The notes beneath the pieces are model-generated. The model was not told the origin of the DNA and made no database searches. It saw nothing but the letters and a program-made list of their open reading frames with translations. Of a DNA stretch of 20,272 bases, positions 1 to 7,100 are shown piece after piece. The position numbers and the translations under genes are program-made. This DNA comes from DASVXQ01 sp046727955. GTDB taxonomy: Bacteria > Actinomycetota > CALGFH01. The stretch spans positions 1-20,272 of the forward strand of contig JBKPDO010000073.1 in the NCBI GenBank assembly GCA_046727955.1. The letters are read 5' to 3'. The number at the start of each line of letters is the position of its first letter. Position 1 is the stretch's first letter.

Positions 1-338
1 CCTACCGGCTGACCCCGAAGGGCCGCGACCTCGCCCCGGTGCTCGCCAGCCTGGCCACGTGGGGGCTGCGCCACTACGGCGACCCGTCCTCGGCCACGGC
101 CGTCCACGCCGGCTGTGGCGGTCGGGTCCACACCCGCTCGACCTGCACGGCCGCGCCACGGCCGCCCCCGCCACGCGAGGCCCCGCCACGCGAGGCCCCG
201 CCGCGGCCGCCCCCGCCACGGCCGCCCCCGCCACACTCGGCCCCTAGGCCCCCAGCTCAGGCTGGCGCGCCACCCGGTCCCGCACGGCGCCACCGGGTTG
301 ACGGAGGCGGGGGGCCGTGGTCGGATCTGCGGCCATGA
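1..338 (+). CDS. HxlR-family winged-helix regulator, 5' truncated, with Pro/Arg repeat tail
   Basis: Partial gene; the reading frame starts at base 3 and ends at TGA 336-338. The first visible residues (YRLTPKGRDLAPVLASLATW) match the C-terminal wing and last helix of HxlR-type transcription regulators, and GCGGRV then resembles the start of the Cys-containing tail of that family. From about base 150 the expected tail is replaced by Pro/Arg-rich pentapeptides (PRPPP or PREAP) encoded by a 15-bp tandem repeat, followed by a Gly-rich end. Family members are usually DNA-binding dimers that repress a neighbouring gene. The TGA overlaps the ATG of the next gene (ATGA at 335-338), so the two are probably co-transcribed and translationally coupled; regulation of that gene is inferred. 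The missing N-terminus holds most of the recognition helix, so ligand and target cannot be judged. Confidence 0.75.
   Translation, partial: YRLTPKGRDLAPVLASLATWGLRHYGDPSSATAVHAGCGGRVHTRSTCTAAPRPPPPREAPPREAPPRPPPPRPPPPHSAPRPPAQAGAPPGPARRHRVDGGGGPWSDLRP
156..245 (+). repeat. 15-bp in-frame tandem repeat in the HxlR gene
   Basis: Units start at 156, 171, 186, 201 and 216, with a diverged sixth at 231-245. Two unit types alternate: CCACGGCCGCCCCCG (PRPPP) and CCACGCGAGGCCCCG (PREAP). Because the period is 15, copy number can change without breaking the frame or the ATGA overlap with the next gene. Confidence 0.85.
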
Positions 339-676
339 GTGACGTCAGCGGGCTTGTCGAGCGTGTCCTGGAGGTGGTCGCCGAGATCCCGGCCGGCCGG
401 GTGCTCTCCTACGGCGACGTGGCGCGGCTGGCCTCGGCGCCGTCTGCACGGGACGTCGGTCAGGTACTGCTCAGGCACGGTGAGCAGGTGCCGTGGTGGC
501 GGGTGCTGCGGGCCGACGGGACACCGGCGCCGCACCTGCGCGAGCGGCAGCTCGCTCTCCTGCGCGAAGAGGGCGCGCCGCTGGCACCCTCCGGCGACGC
601 GGTCGACCTGCGCCGTGCGCGCTGGGCCGCCGCACCCCGCCCAGACGACGCACAGTCCTCCCTCTTCGACGACTGA
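335..676 (+). CDS. Alkyltransferase-like (ATL/MGMT-family) protein lacking the acceptor Cys
   Basis: 113 residues, about the size of stand-alone ATL proteins and of the DNA-binding domain of O6-alkylguanine transferases. Visible landmarks are a SYGDVA helix (Tyr26, matching the nucleotide-flipping Tyr), SARDVG (Arg39, matching the Arg finger), and PWWRV at 53-57 where active enzymes have PCHRV. Trp54 therefore replaces the alkyl-accepting Cys and Trp55 the His. Known ATL proteins bind O6-alkylguanine without repairing it and pass the lesion to nucleotide excision repair; that role is inferred here. The ATG at 335 was chosen over an in-frame upstream GTG because it forms an ATGA overlap with the preceding regulator and matches the family N-terminus. 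It lies just upstream of an Ada/AlkA-ogt pair, so the locus is devoted to alkylation damage. Confidence 0.85.
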   Translation: MSDVSGLVERVLEVVAEIPAGRVLSYGDVARLASAPSARDVGQVLLRHGEQVPWWRVLRADGTPAPHLRERQLALLREEGAPLAPSGDAVDLRRARWAAAPRPDDAQSSLFDD

Positions 677-699
677 CCGTGGCCGGCCGGGTACCTGAC

Positions 700-719
700 C
701 TTGCCGCGTGGGATGCACC
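700..719 (-). promoter_or_regulatory. Candidate operator or terminal repeat, inverted copy
   Basis: On the minus strand it reads GGTGCATCCCACGCGGCAAG. It matches the plus-strand copy at 949-968 in 18 of 20 positions and lies in inverted orientation to it. Similarity continues inward with TGAC on both sides. It sits 23 bp after the ATL stop codon. Confidence 0.5.
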
Positions 720-775
720 TTGACACAGAGGGGGACGTCGGTCAGAGGGCTCAAAGCGGACGCCCGAGCAACCAT

Positions 776-787
776 CCACGCGGCAAG
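776..787 (+). promoter_or_regulatory. Core copy of the leader motif
   Basis: CCACGCGGCAAG, identical to the 3' 12 bases of the copy at 957-968. The GGTGCA half is absent here. Confidence 0.4.
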
Positions 788-792
788 TCTCT

Positions 793-845
793 GGTCTCCC
801 CTTTTGGGGAGGCCCGTTCACGGGGGAAAATAGGCTAATCTCCCC
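793..845 (+). promoter_or_regulatory. Tandem hairpins with possible alternative pairing
   Basis: CTCCCC (796-801), loop TTTT, GGGGAG (806-811) forms a perfect hairpin, extendable to 793-814 with one G-T pair. It is followed by GGGGGA (822-827) and a second TCTCCCC (839-845). Segment 839-845 could pair with either G-rich segment, so two exclusive folds exist. No U-tract follows the first hairpin, so a standard intrinsic terminator is not supported. Confidence 0.45.
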
Positions 846-948
846 AATCCATGACTACTTTTCGGATCAGTCGAAGTGTCCCTTGCGGGGGCGCCGTGCC
901 GGCGTGAAAACAGGGCCATACCATCCCAAGCCGGTCTGTTTCCGGTCA

Positions 949-968
949 GGTGCAAACCACGCGGCAAG
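949..968 (+). promoter_or_regulatory. Candidate operator or terminal repeat, plus-strand copy
   Basis: GGTGCAAACCACGCGGCAAG. It is the inverted partner of 700-719 and the first unit of an imperfect 24-bp direct repeat whose second unit starts at 973. It lies 107-126 bp upstream of the Ada/AlkA start, a plausible place for an activator site. The GCAA inside the motif recalls the GCAA half of the E. coli Ada box, but that resemblance is weak. Confidence 0.5.
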
Positions 969-972
969 CTCG

Positions 973-990
973 GGTGCAGTCCGCGCGGCG
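973..990 (+). promoter_or_regulatory. Degenerate copy of the leader motif
   Basis: GGTGCAGTCCGCGCGGCG: GGTGCA and the CGCGGC core are kept, with G replacing A at two positions. It starts 24 bp after the 949 copy, close to two helical turns. Confidence 0.35.
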
Positions 991-1062
991 AGGTGAAGTT
1001 ACCTGGCCGCCGGCGAGCACGGTGATGTCCGAAATCCGCCAGCGGTTGTCAGGGGTGGCCGG

Positions 1063-1068
1063 CACAAT
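1063..1068 (+). promoter_or_regulatory. Possible -10 element for leaderless Ada/AlkA mRNA
   Basis: CACAAT ends six bases before the ATG at 1075, and no Shine-Dalgarno sequence is visible before this start. Transcription beginning at or near the A of ATG would give a leaderless mRNA, which is common in actinobacteria. No good -35 is seen at 17 bp. Confidence 0.3.
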
Positions 1069-1074
1069 TGGGCC

Positions 1075-2583
1075 ATGACTCAAGACTTCGATCGTTACTA
1101 CCGGGCGGCGGCGAGTCGCGACCCGCGCTTCGACGGCCTCTTCTTCATCGCGGTGACCTCGACCGGGATCTACTGCCGCCCCATCTGCCCAGCGCGGACA
1201 CCCAAGCGCGACAACGTCCGCTTCTACCGCTTCGCCGCCGCCGCGGAGGCCGCGGGCTTCCGCGCCTGCCGGCGCTGCTGGCCCGACGCGAGCCCCGGCT
1301 CGGCGGACTGGAACGCCCGCGCCGACCTGGCCGCGCAGGCCCTGCGCCTGATCGGCGAGGGCGTCGTGGACACCGAGGGTGTCGAGGGCCTGGCCCGCAA
1401 GCTGGCGGTGAGCGAGCGCCACCTGCACCGCCAGCTCGTCGCCGAGGTGGGAGCCGGCCCGCTCGCGCTGGCCCGCACCCGCCGGGCCCAGACCGCGCGG
1501 CTGCTGGTCGAGCAGACGCACCTGCCGCTGACCGAAGTGGCCTTCGCCGCCGGCTTCTCCAGCATCCGGCAGTTCAACGACTCCATGCGCACCGCCTTCG
1601 CCCGCACCCCAACCGAGCTGCGCCGCTGGGCGGCCCCGCTGCCCGCCGCCGGCAACGGCCTGCTCACCCTGCGGCTGGCCTACCGGCCGCCATTCGCCAC
1701 CGCCGAGCTGCTCGACTACTTCGCCAGGCGCGTCCTGCCGGGGGTCGAGGAACTGGCCGCCGGGCGCCTCCGGCGCGTTCTCGCCCTGCCCCACTCCACG
1801 GCCGTGGCCGAGCTGCGGCCGCTGCCGGCCGCCAACCAGGTGCAGCTGCGACTGCGCCTGGACGACCTCCGTGACCTGAGCGCGGCGGTACAGCGCTGCC
1901 GGCAGCTCCTGGACCTCGACGCCGACCCCGCCGCCGTGGCCCAGGTCCTGAGCGCCGACCCGGAGCTCGCGCCACTGGTCACGGCGCGGCCCGGGCTCCG
2001 CGTCCCGGGCACGGCGGACGGCTACGAGCTGGCGGTGCGGGCGATCCTCGGCCAGCGTGTCTCGGTGAGCGCCGCCACCAGCTTCGCCGGTCGGCTGGTC
2101 GCCGCGCTGGGCGAGCCGCTGCCGGCGCCGGACGGCCACCTCACCCACCGCTTCCCGAGCGCTGAGGCGCTCGCCACCGCCGACCTGGAGGGCCTCCCCG
2201 TCACCCGGGGTGGCGCGGCGGCGCTGCGCGCGCTCGCTCGGGCAGTGGTCGCCGGAGAGATCGAGCTCCATCGCGGCGCCGACCGCGAGCGCACCACCCG
2301 CGCCCTGCTCGCGCTTCCCGGGGTGGGACCCTGGACGGTCGCCTACATCGCCATGCGCGCACTCGGCGACCCGGACGCCTTCCCTCTGACCGACCTCGGC
2401 CTGCGGCGCGCGCTCGCGACCCGCGGGCTGCCCACCGGCCCGGCCAGCGTCATCGCGCGCGCCGAGCGCTGGCGGCCCTGGCGCGCCTACGCCGTGCTGC
2501 ACCTGTGGGCGGCCGACGCCGCCGGACCGGTCCCAAGGGCTCACCCCGAACCAGCCACCGAACCCGTGGAGATGTCAGCATGA
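1075..2583 (+). CDS. alkA: Ada/AraC/AlkA fusion: methylphosphotriester-sensing regulator and 3-methyladenine DNA glycosylase
   Basis: 502 residues with three parts. Residues 1-75 are the Ada zinc domain with Cys34, Cys38, Cys65 and Cys68, the spacing (3-26-2) seen in E. coli Ada, where the first Cys accepts the methyl group from phosphotriesters. Residues about 86-184 are an AraC-type double helix-turn-helix. Residues about 195-485 are an AlkA glycosylase: N-terminal AlkA domain, helix-hairpin-helix LPGVGPWTV (414-422) and the catalytic Asp440 in PLTDLGL. The protein should sense alkylation, activate transcription, and excise 3-methyladenine-type bases. The same fusion followed by ogt is known in mycobacteria. 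The TGA overlaps the ogt ATG (ATGA, 2580-2583), so the two are coupled. The ATG at 1075 fits the family N-terminus. Motif copies upstream are candidates for autoregulation. Confidence 0.93.
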   Translation: MTQDFDRYYRAAASRDPRFDGLFFIAVTSTGIYCRPICPARTPKRDNVRFYRFAAAAEAAGFRACRRCWPDASPGSADWNARADLAAQALRLIGEGVVDTEGVEGLARKLAVSERHLHRQLVAEVGAGPLALARTRRAQTARLLVEQTHLPLTEVAFAAGFSSIRQFNDSMRTAFARTPTELRRWAAPLPAAGNGLLTLRLAYRPPFATAELLDYFARRVLPGVEELAAGRLRRVLALPHSTAVAELRPLPAANQVQLRLRLDDLRDLSAAVQRCRQLLDLDADPAAVAQVLSADPELAPLVTARPGLRVPGTADGYELAVRAILGQRVSVSAATSFAGRLVAALGEPLPAPDGHLTHRFPSAEALATADLEGLPVTRGGAAALRALARAVVAGEIELHRGADRERTTRALLALPGVGPWTVAYIAMRALGDPDAFPLTDLGLRRALATRGLPTGPASVIARAERWRPWRAYAVLHLWAADAAGPVPRAHPEPATEPVEMSA

Positions 2584-3155
2584 TCCTGGACACCAGCACC
2601 ATCGCCACCCCGATCGGCCCGCTCGCCGTCGTCGCCGAGGACGGCACCGTGCGGGCGGCGTCGTTCACCGATCGTCCGGAGGAGCTCCGCTCCCACCTCG
2701 ACGCGTCCCACCGCCAGGCGGAGCTGCGTGCGGTCCGCGACCTCGGCGACGTCACCAGGGCGGTGCGCGCCTACTTCGACGGCGACCTGAAGGCCCTCGA
2801 CGACCTGCCTGTGGAGCAGGCGGGCAACACGTACTTCCAGGCTGCCTGGAAGGCGATGCGCGACGTTCCGGCGGGGTCCACGGTGAGCTACCGCGAGCTG
2901 GCCACCCGCGTGGGCGACCCGGACACGGCACGGGCGGCGGGCTTCGCCTGCGCCCGCAACCAAGTGGTCCTGATCGTCCCCTGCCATCGCGTGATCAGGA
3001 CCGACGGCACGCTCGGCGATTACTACTACGGCCTCGACGTGAAGAGCTGGCTGCTACGGCACGAGGGCGTCGACGCGGGCCTCCCGCTGCAGGCCGCGCC
3101 CCCGCTCGCCAGCGCCGGCGCCGCCGCCCGGCAGGCCGCGAGAGCTCGCCGCTGA
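2580..3155 (+). CDS. ogt: Methylated-DNA-protein-cysteine S-methyltransferase
   Basis: 191 residues, the usual length for Ogt/MGMT. An N-terminal ribonuclease-H-like domain (about 1-85) is followed by the DNA-binding domain with SYRELA (Tyr of the flipping helix), an ARAAGFACARNQ helix with the Arg finger, and PCHRV with acceptor Cys135. It directly reverses O6-methylguanine by a one-time transfer to Cys135. The start at 2580 is set by the ATGA overlap with the Ada/AlkA gene and by the family N-terminus (MILDTSTIATPIGPL); a longer in-frame reading from 2505 lies inside the upstream gene. The C-terminus has an Ala/Arg-rich extension. Its stop codon (3153-3155) directly abuts the stop of the convergent LuxR gene. 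Confidence 0.93.
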   Translation: MILDTSTIATPIGPLAVVAEDGTVRAASFTDRPEELRSHLDASHRQAELRAVRDLGDVTRAVRAYFDGDLKALDDLPVEQAGNTYFQAAWKAMRDVPAGSTVSYRELATRVGDPDTARAAGFACARNQVVLIVPCHRVIRTDGTLGDYYYGLDVKSWLLRHEGVDAGLPLQAAPPLASAGAAARQAARARR

Positions 3156-6100
3156 CTAGCCCGCCGGTGCGTCGGCCGCCGGGTCCGGAGGGGCGTCGAA
3201 CAAGGCCAGGCGGTGGGCGACAGCGGCCGCCTCGACGCGGCTGCTCACGTCGAGCTTGGACAGGATGTTGGAGACGTGGACGCTGGCCGTCTTGGCGCTG
3301 ATGAACAGCTCATCGGCGATCTGCCGGTTGGTGCGCCCGTCGGCCACCAGGCGCAGCACCTCGAGCTCGCGCCGGGTCAGGCCGAGCCCGCCGTCCGGCT
3401 CGTCATGCGTCGGCCAGCTCGACTCCGGTTCGCTCGCCAGCTCGATGCGGCTGCGCCTGGCGAGCTGTTCCAGCCCGTGCCGCAGGGGTCGGGCGCCGAG
3501 CCGGGCAGCGGTGGCATAGGTGTCGCGGATGACCGGCTCGACGTCCTCGCGATCCGCCCGGGCGGCGAGCAGTGCCTCGGCCAGACGCCAGCGCGCGTAT
3601 GCGGCCGGGTACGGCTGCCCGGCCTTGTCCCAAGCCTCCATCGCCGACCGCCAGCGTTCCGGGTCGGACTCTCCCACCGCCCGCGTCCACTCCGCCTCCG
3701 AGGTGGCCAGCTGCGCCTCGAACTCAGGCCCCCAGGGCGTGACCAGGGCGCGCGCACCATCCAGCAGCTCGGCCGCGACGCGCCGGGCGTCGGCCTCCTC
3801 GTCCTCGGCGTGCCGGGCACGGGCCCGCGCGGCCTGATCAGCCTCGGCGCGCAGCCCGACGGGGTACAGGCTGGCGGCGTAGCGCGCCCCGTCCACCCCA
3901 AGGCAGGCTGACAGGCCGGTGGCCACAGCCGCCCGCGCCTCGGCGTGGCGGCCCTGCCAGACGGCCGCGGCGGCCTGCTCGCGGTACAGCGGGCCGATGT
4001 GCTGGGCGCCCACGAACACCTTCCCGAACAGCCGCAGGGCGCCGCTCAGATGCCCCACGGCCCCCTCCAGCTCGCCCCGCCCGACCTCCACGGTGGCCAG
4101 CGCCTTGTACAGGTTGATCGCCACCAGCCCGCCGGAGGCCGCGTGGGGCAGCGCGGCGTCCAGGTGCTCGCGGGCCTCGTCCCAGCGTCCCAGCTTGAAC
4201 AGGACCGCCGCGGCATCGGCGGCCAGCCAGGTGCCGAAGGAGCGCTCCACCCCGTGCTGCCGGGCCACCTCGGCGCCGTGCAGGGCCGCCGCCGCCGCCC
4301 GCTCCAGCTGGCCGGTGAGGTCGAACAGGTCGCACAGGTTGGCGTAGGCGCGCAGCATGTCGTCGACGTCGAAGCCGTGGTTCTCGTGGAGGTCCTCGGC
4401 GATGCGCAGGGACTCCTCGAGGTGAGCCAGGCCGGCGGCCGTGTCGCCGAGGTGGGCGAGGACCACCCCGAGGGTGTCGCGGGCGTGGCCCTCGGCCTCC
4501 CGCGCGCCGGCCGCCCTTGCCACCGCGATGGCCTCCTCGCACACCGACCGGGCCTGCTCGAACGACGGCTTGAGCATGAGCGCCTGGCCGAGGCTGGCCA
4601 GCACCTGGGCCCGTTCGGGCGTGGGCGGCTCGGGCGGCACCAGCCGGACCGCCTCGTCGAAGGCCGCGAAGCCACCCTGCTTGCCGGAGAAGCGCAGGAA
4701 ATGGGCCAGGCGCGCGGTCAGCGCGCCGGCACGGAAGGGCTCGGCCTCGGCGTCGACCTCCTTCAGCGTGGCGCGCATGAGCGCGACCGCCCGGTCCGCG
4801 TTACCGACGCGAAATGCCGCGTCGGCCGCGCGGCCGAGCAGGTCGACCCGGTCCAGGCCGAGATCGGGATGGGCGGCGGGAGCCCGCTCCCACAGCTCCA
4901 GGGCACGCTCGAACTGCCGCTGGGCCGCGGCGTAGGCGTAGGACTTCTCGGCCGCCAAGCCGGCCCTGACCGCGGCGCGCAGGGCGCGCTCCTGGTCATG
5001 GGCGGCGTACCAGTGGTGCGCGAGCTCGGCCTCGGCCGCGGCGGTCGCCTGTTCGCAGTCATCGGGGTCCTCCCGTGCCGCCAGGGTGGTGGCGTAGGCG
5101 GCGTGCAGGCGGACCCGCTCCCCCGGCAGCAACTCGCCGTAGACCGCCTCCTGGACCAGGGCGTGGCGGAAGGCGTAGGTCTCGCGCTGGTTGTCGGGCA
5201 CCAGCACGTAGGCGGAGATCGCGTCGCGGAGGGCGTCGAACAGCTCGGCCTCTGGCAGGTCGGCGACCTCGGCGAGCACGTCGTGCTCGACCTGCTGGCC
5301 GGCCGTGGCCACCACGCGCAGGACGTGCTGGGTGGGGTCGGGGAGGGTCTCGATCCGGACCATCAGCGTGTCGCGCAAGGTCGGCGGGAGCTGCCCGCCC
5401 AGGCCGGCGACCGAGGCGGCCACCAGCTCCTCGGTGAAGAACGGGTTGCCCTGGCCGCGTTCCAGGACGTCGTCGACCAGGTCCGCGCCCGGAGGCTCGC
5501 CGAGGATGCCGGTGAGCTGGGCGATCAGCTCCGTCCGGTCGAAGCGCTCCAGCTCCACCCGCTCGACCCAGCTGATGCGCTCCAGCTCGGCCAGGAACGG
5601 TCTCAGGGGATGGCGGCGGTGCAGCTCGTCGGCGCGGTAGGTGAGCACCAGCAGCAGGCCGGGGCTGCGCAGGCCGCGGACCAGGAAGCCAAGCAGGTCA
5701 CGGGTGGACTGGTCGGCCCAGTGCAGGTCCTCGACGACAAGGACGGTCGGCTGCTCGCGGGCGACCCGCTCGACCAGGTCGAGCAGGATCTCGAACAGCC
5801 GCCCCTGGGCCGAGGTCAGCTCTGGCTCGGCTGCCCCGCCGTCGTCGCCGGGCGGCACGCCCAGCTCGGGCAGCAGGCGTGCCAGGTCGGTGCGATCGTG
5901 GCCGATCCAGCGCCGGGCCGTCTCCGGCTCTAAGGCGCGCAGCATGGTCCGCAGGGCCTGGATCACCGGCGCGAAGGGCACGCCCTCCCCGCCCAGCTCG
6001 ATGCAGGCGCCGACGAGCACGCGCGCGCCCTCGGCCCGGCTGCGCCGGGCGAACTCGTCGACCAGGCGGGTCTTGCCAACCCCCGCCTCACCCCCGACCA

Positions 6101-6203
6101 CCACCACCGCGGGGCCGGCACCCGCCCGCCGCCTGGCGGCGTCGAGCTGACCGAGCTCGGCGGCACGGCCGATGAAGGTCGGAGAAGAGAACCCGATCGC
6201 CAT
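3156..6203 (-). CDS. Large ATP-binding LuxR-family regulator (LAL type, AAA plus LuxR HTH)
   Basis: 1015 residues. The N-terminal AAA/NTPase domain has a Walker A motif GGEAGVGKT (37-45) and a Walker B region TVLVVEDLHWAD (153-164). A long Ala/Leu/Glu-rich helical middle (about 370-920) looks like TPR-type repeats. A LuxR-type helix-turn-helix lies at 942-1002 (LTRRELEVLRL to VEAAAVAHR). Proteins of this layout are STAND-type signal switches in which ligand or partner binding plus ATP drives promoter activation; MalT is the best-known relative. The target here is unknown. ATG 6203 has GAGGAG only one base upstream, too close for a good ribosome site; CATACT lies seven bases upstream of the ATG, so leaderless translation is possible. 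The 201-bp gap from the response regulator leaves room for its own promoter. Confidence 0.9.
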   Translation of the reverse strand: MAIGFSSPTFIGRAAELGQLDAARRRAGAGPAVVVVGGEAGVGKTRLVDEFARRSRAEGARVLVGACIELGGEGVPFAPVIQALRTMLRALEPETARRWIGHDRTDLARLLPELGVPPGDDGGAAEPELTSAQGRLFEILLDLVERVAREQPTVLVVEDLHWADQSTRDLLGFLVRGLRSPGLLLVLTYRADELHRRHPLRPFLAELERISWVERVELERFDRTELIAQLTGILGEPPGADLVDDVLERGQGNPFFTEELVAASVAGLGGQLPPTLRDTLMVRIETLPDPTQHVLRVVATAGQQVEHDVLAEVADLPEAELFDALRDAISAYVLVPDNQRETYAFRHALVQEAVYGELLPGERVRLHAAYATTLAAREDPDDCEQATAAAEAELAHHWYAAHDQERALRAAVRAGLAAEKSYAYAAAQRQFERALELWERAPAAHPDLGLDRVDLLGRAADAAFRVGNADRAVALMRATLKEVDAEAEPFRAGALTARLAHFLRFSGKQGGFAAFDEAVRLVPPEPPTPERAQVLASLGQALMLKPSFEQARSVCEEAIAVARAAGAREAEGHARDTLGVVLAHLGDTAAGLAHLEESLRIAEDLHENHGFDVDDMLRAYANLCDLFDLTGQLERAAAAALHGAEVARQHGVERSFGTWLAADAAAVLFKLGRWDEAREHLDAALPHAASGGLVAINLYKALATVEVGRGELEGAVGHLSGALRLFGKVFVGAQHIGPLYREQAAAAVWQGRHAEARAAVATGLSACLGVDGARYAASLYPVGLRAEADQAARARARHAEDEEADARRVAAELLDGARALVTPWGPEFEAQLATSEAEWTRAVGESDPERWRSAMEAWDKAGQPYPAAYARWRLAEALLAARADREDVEPVIRDTYATAARLGARPLRHGLEQLARRSRIELASEPESSWPTHDEPDGGLGLTRRELEVLRLVADGRTNRQIADELFISAKTASVHVSNILSKLDVSSRVEAAAVAHRLALFDAPPDPAADAPAG

Positions 6204-6404
6204 GCTCCTCAGTATGGCGTTCCGTCCGACAGACGCGCACGTGGATTGCGTTCACTCCGGACAAACCGCTGCTGTGGCCGTTCCGCTCCGGGCGCTGGGC
6301 GGTCAGCAGGGACGGCCCGGGTCGACCCGCTCGCGCGGACGGCCCAGGCGGCCACCTTCGCCAGCCCAATGTGACCTCCGTGGCGTTTGAGGGCATCGGC
6401 CTCG

Positions 6405-7100
6405 TTATTCGCCGGCGCGGATCAGGCCGGTCTCGTAGGCGAAGACGACGGCCTGGGCCCGGTCGCGCAAGCCGAGCTTGGTCAGGATCCTGCTGACGTG
6501 GGTCTTCACGGTCTGCTCGGCGACCACCAGGTGCGCGGCGATCTCGGCATTCGACAGCCCGCGGGCGACCAGGGCGAGCACCTCGGTCTCGCGTTCAGTG
6601 AGGTCCTCGATGCGGTCCTGGCTTGGGCCCTTGGGCGCGCCGAGGCGGGCGAACTCGCCGATCAGCCGCCGGGTCACCGCGGGGGCCAGCAGCGCGTCAC
6701 CGGCGGCTACGACCCGCACCGCCTCGGCCAGCTGCCACGCGGAGGCGTCCTTGAGCAGGAACCCGCTGGCACCGGCGCGCAGCGCCTGGTAGACGTACTC
6801 GTCCAGGTCGAAGGTAGTCAGAATCAGCACCTTGGGAACGGAAACCCCAGGGGCGCGAGAGGCAGCGCCGGCCGCTGACCCGCCGACGATCAGCCTGGTG
6901 GCCTCCAGGCCGTTCAGCACCGGCATGCGCACGTCCATCAGCACCACGTCGGGCCGCAGCCCGGCGGCCTTGCCGACCGCCTCTTGCCCGTCGGCGGCCT
7001 GGCCGGTGACCTCGATGTCGGGCTGGGCGTTCAGCAGCACCGACAGGCCTTCCCGCACCATCGCCTGATCGTCGGCGATCAGCACCCGGATAGGAGTCAC
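6405..7100 (-). CDS. NarL/FixJ-type response regulator
   Basis: 231 residues. The receiver domain (1-125) has the acidic pair Asp10/Asp11, phospho-acceptor Asp56 in LMDVRMP, Thr95-Thr96 and Lys117. A LuxR-type HTH spans 167-227. It should be phosphorylated by the histidine kinase encoded just upstream and then bind DNA as a dimer. The GTG start at 7100 overlaps the kinase TGA as GTGA (7097-7100), so synthesis of the pair is coupled. Between helix 3 and strand 4 (residues about 71-89) there is a Gly/Ala/Ser-rich stretch longer than usual in this family, probably a surface loop. No obvious terminator follows before the next minus-strand gene. Confidence 0.93.
   Translation of the reverse strand: MTPIRVLIADDQAMVREGLSVLLNAQPDIEVTGQAADGQEAVGKAAGLRPDVVLMDVRMPVLNGLEATRLIVGGSAAGAASRAPGVSVPKVLILTTFDLDEYVYQALRAGASGFLLKDASAWQLAEAVRVVAAGDALLAPAVTRRLIGEFARLGAPKGPSQDRIEDLTERETEVLALVARGLSNAEIAAHLVVAEQTVKTHVSRILTKLGLRDRAQAVVFAYETGLIRAGE

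Larger units (their letters stand above)
677..1074 (+). other. 398-bp leader/intergenic region before the Ada/AlkA gene
   Basis: No convincing gene on either strand. It holds copies of a GGTGCA-NN-CCACGCGGCAAG motif (listed separately), a perfect CTCCCC/GGGGAG hairpin with a second TCTCCCC/GGGGGA pair, an AT-richer patch at about 826-860, and a possible -10 element directly before the Ada/AlkA start. It is much longer than the other gaps in this repair locus, which suggests a regulatory role. Confidence 0.6.

Noticed and set aside
793..814. Intrinsic terminator of the ATL gene
   Set aside because: The hairpin is good but no U-tract follows; it lies 117 bp after the stop codon.
700..1074. Known riboswitch (cobalamin or c-di-AMP type) before the Ada/AlkA gene
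   Set aside because: Some short GC stems recall these classes, but I could not place the conserved core bases of either.
946..2544. Long open frame opposite the Ada/AlkA gene (minus strand)
   Set aside because: Shadow of a GC-rich coding region: no domain, Gly/Gln/Arg-rich composition, and the plus-strand protein has complete motifs.
3945..5933. 662-residue open frame opposite the LuxR-type ATPase gene
   Set aside because: Antisense shadow; low-complexity product, while the minus-strand gene has clear Walker and HTH motifs.
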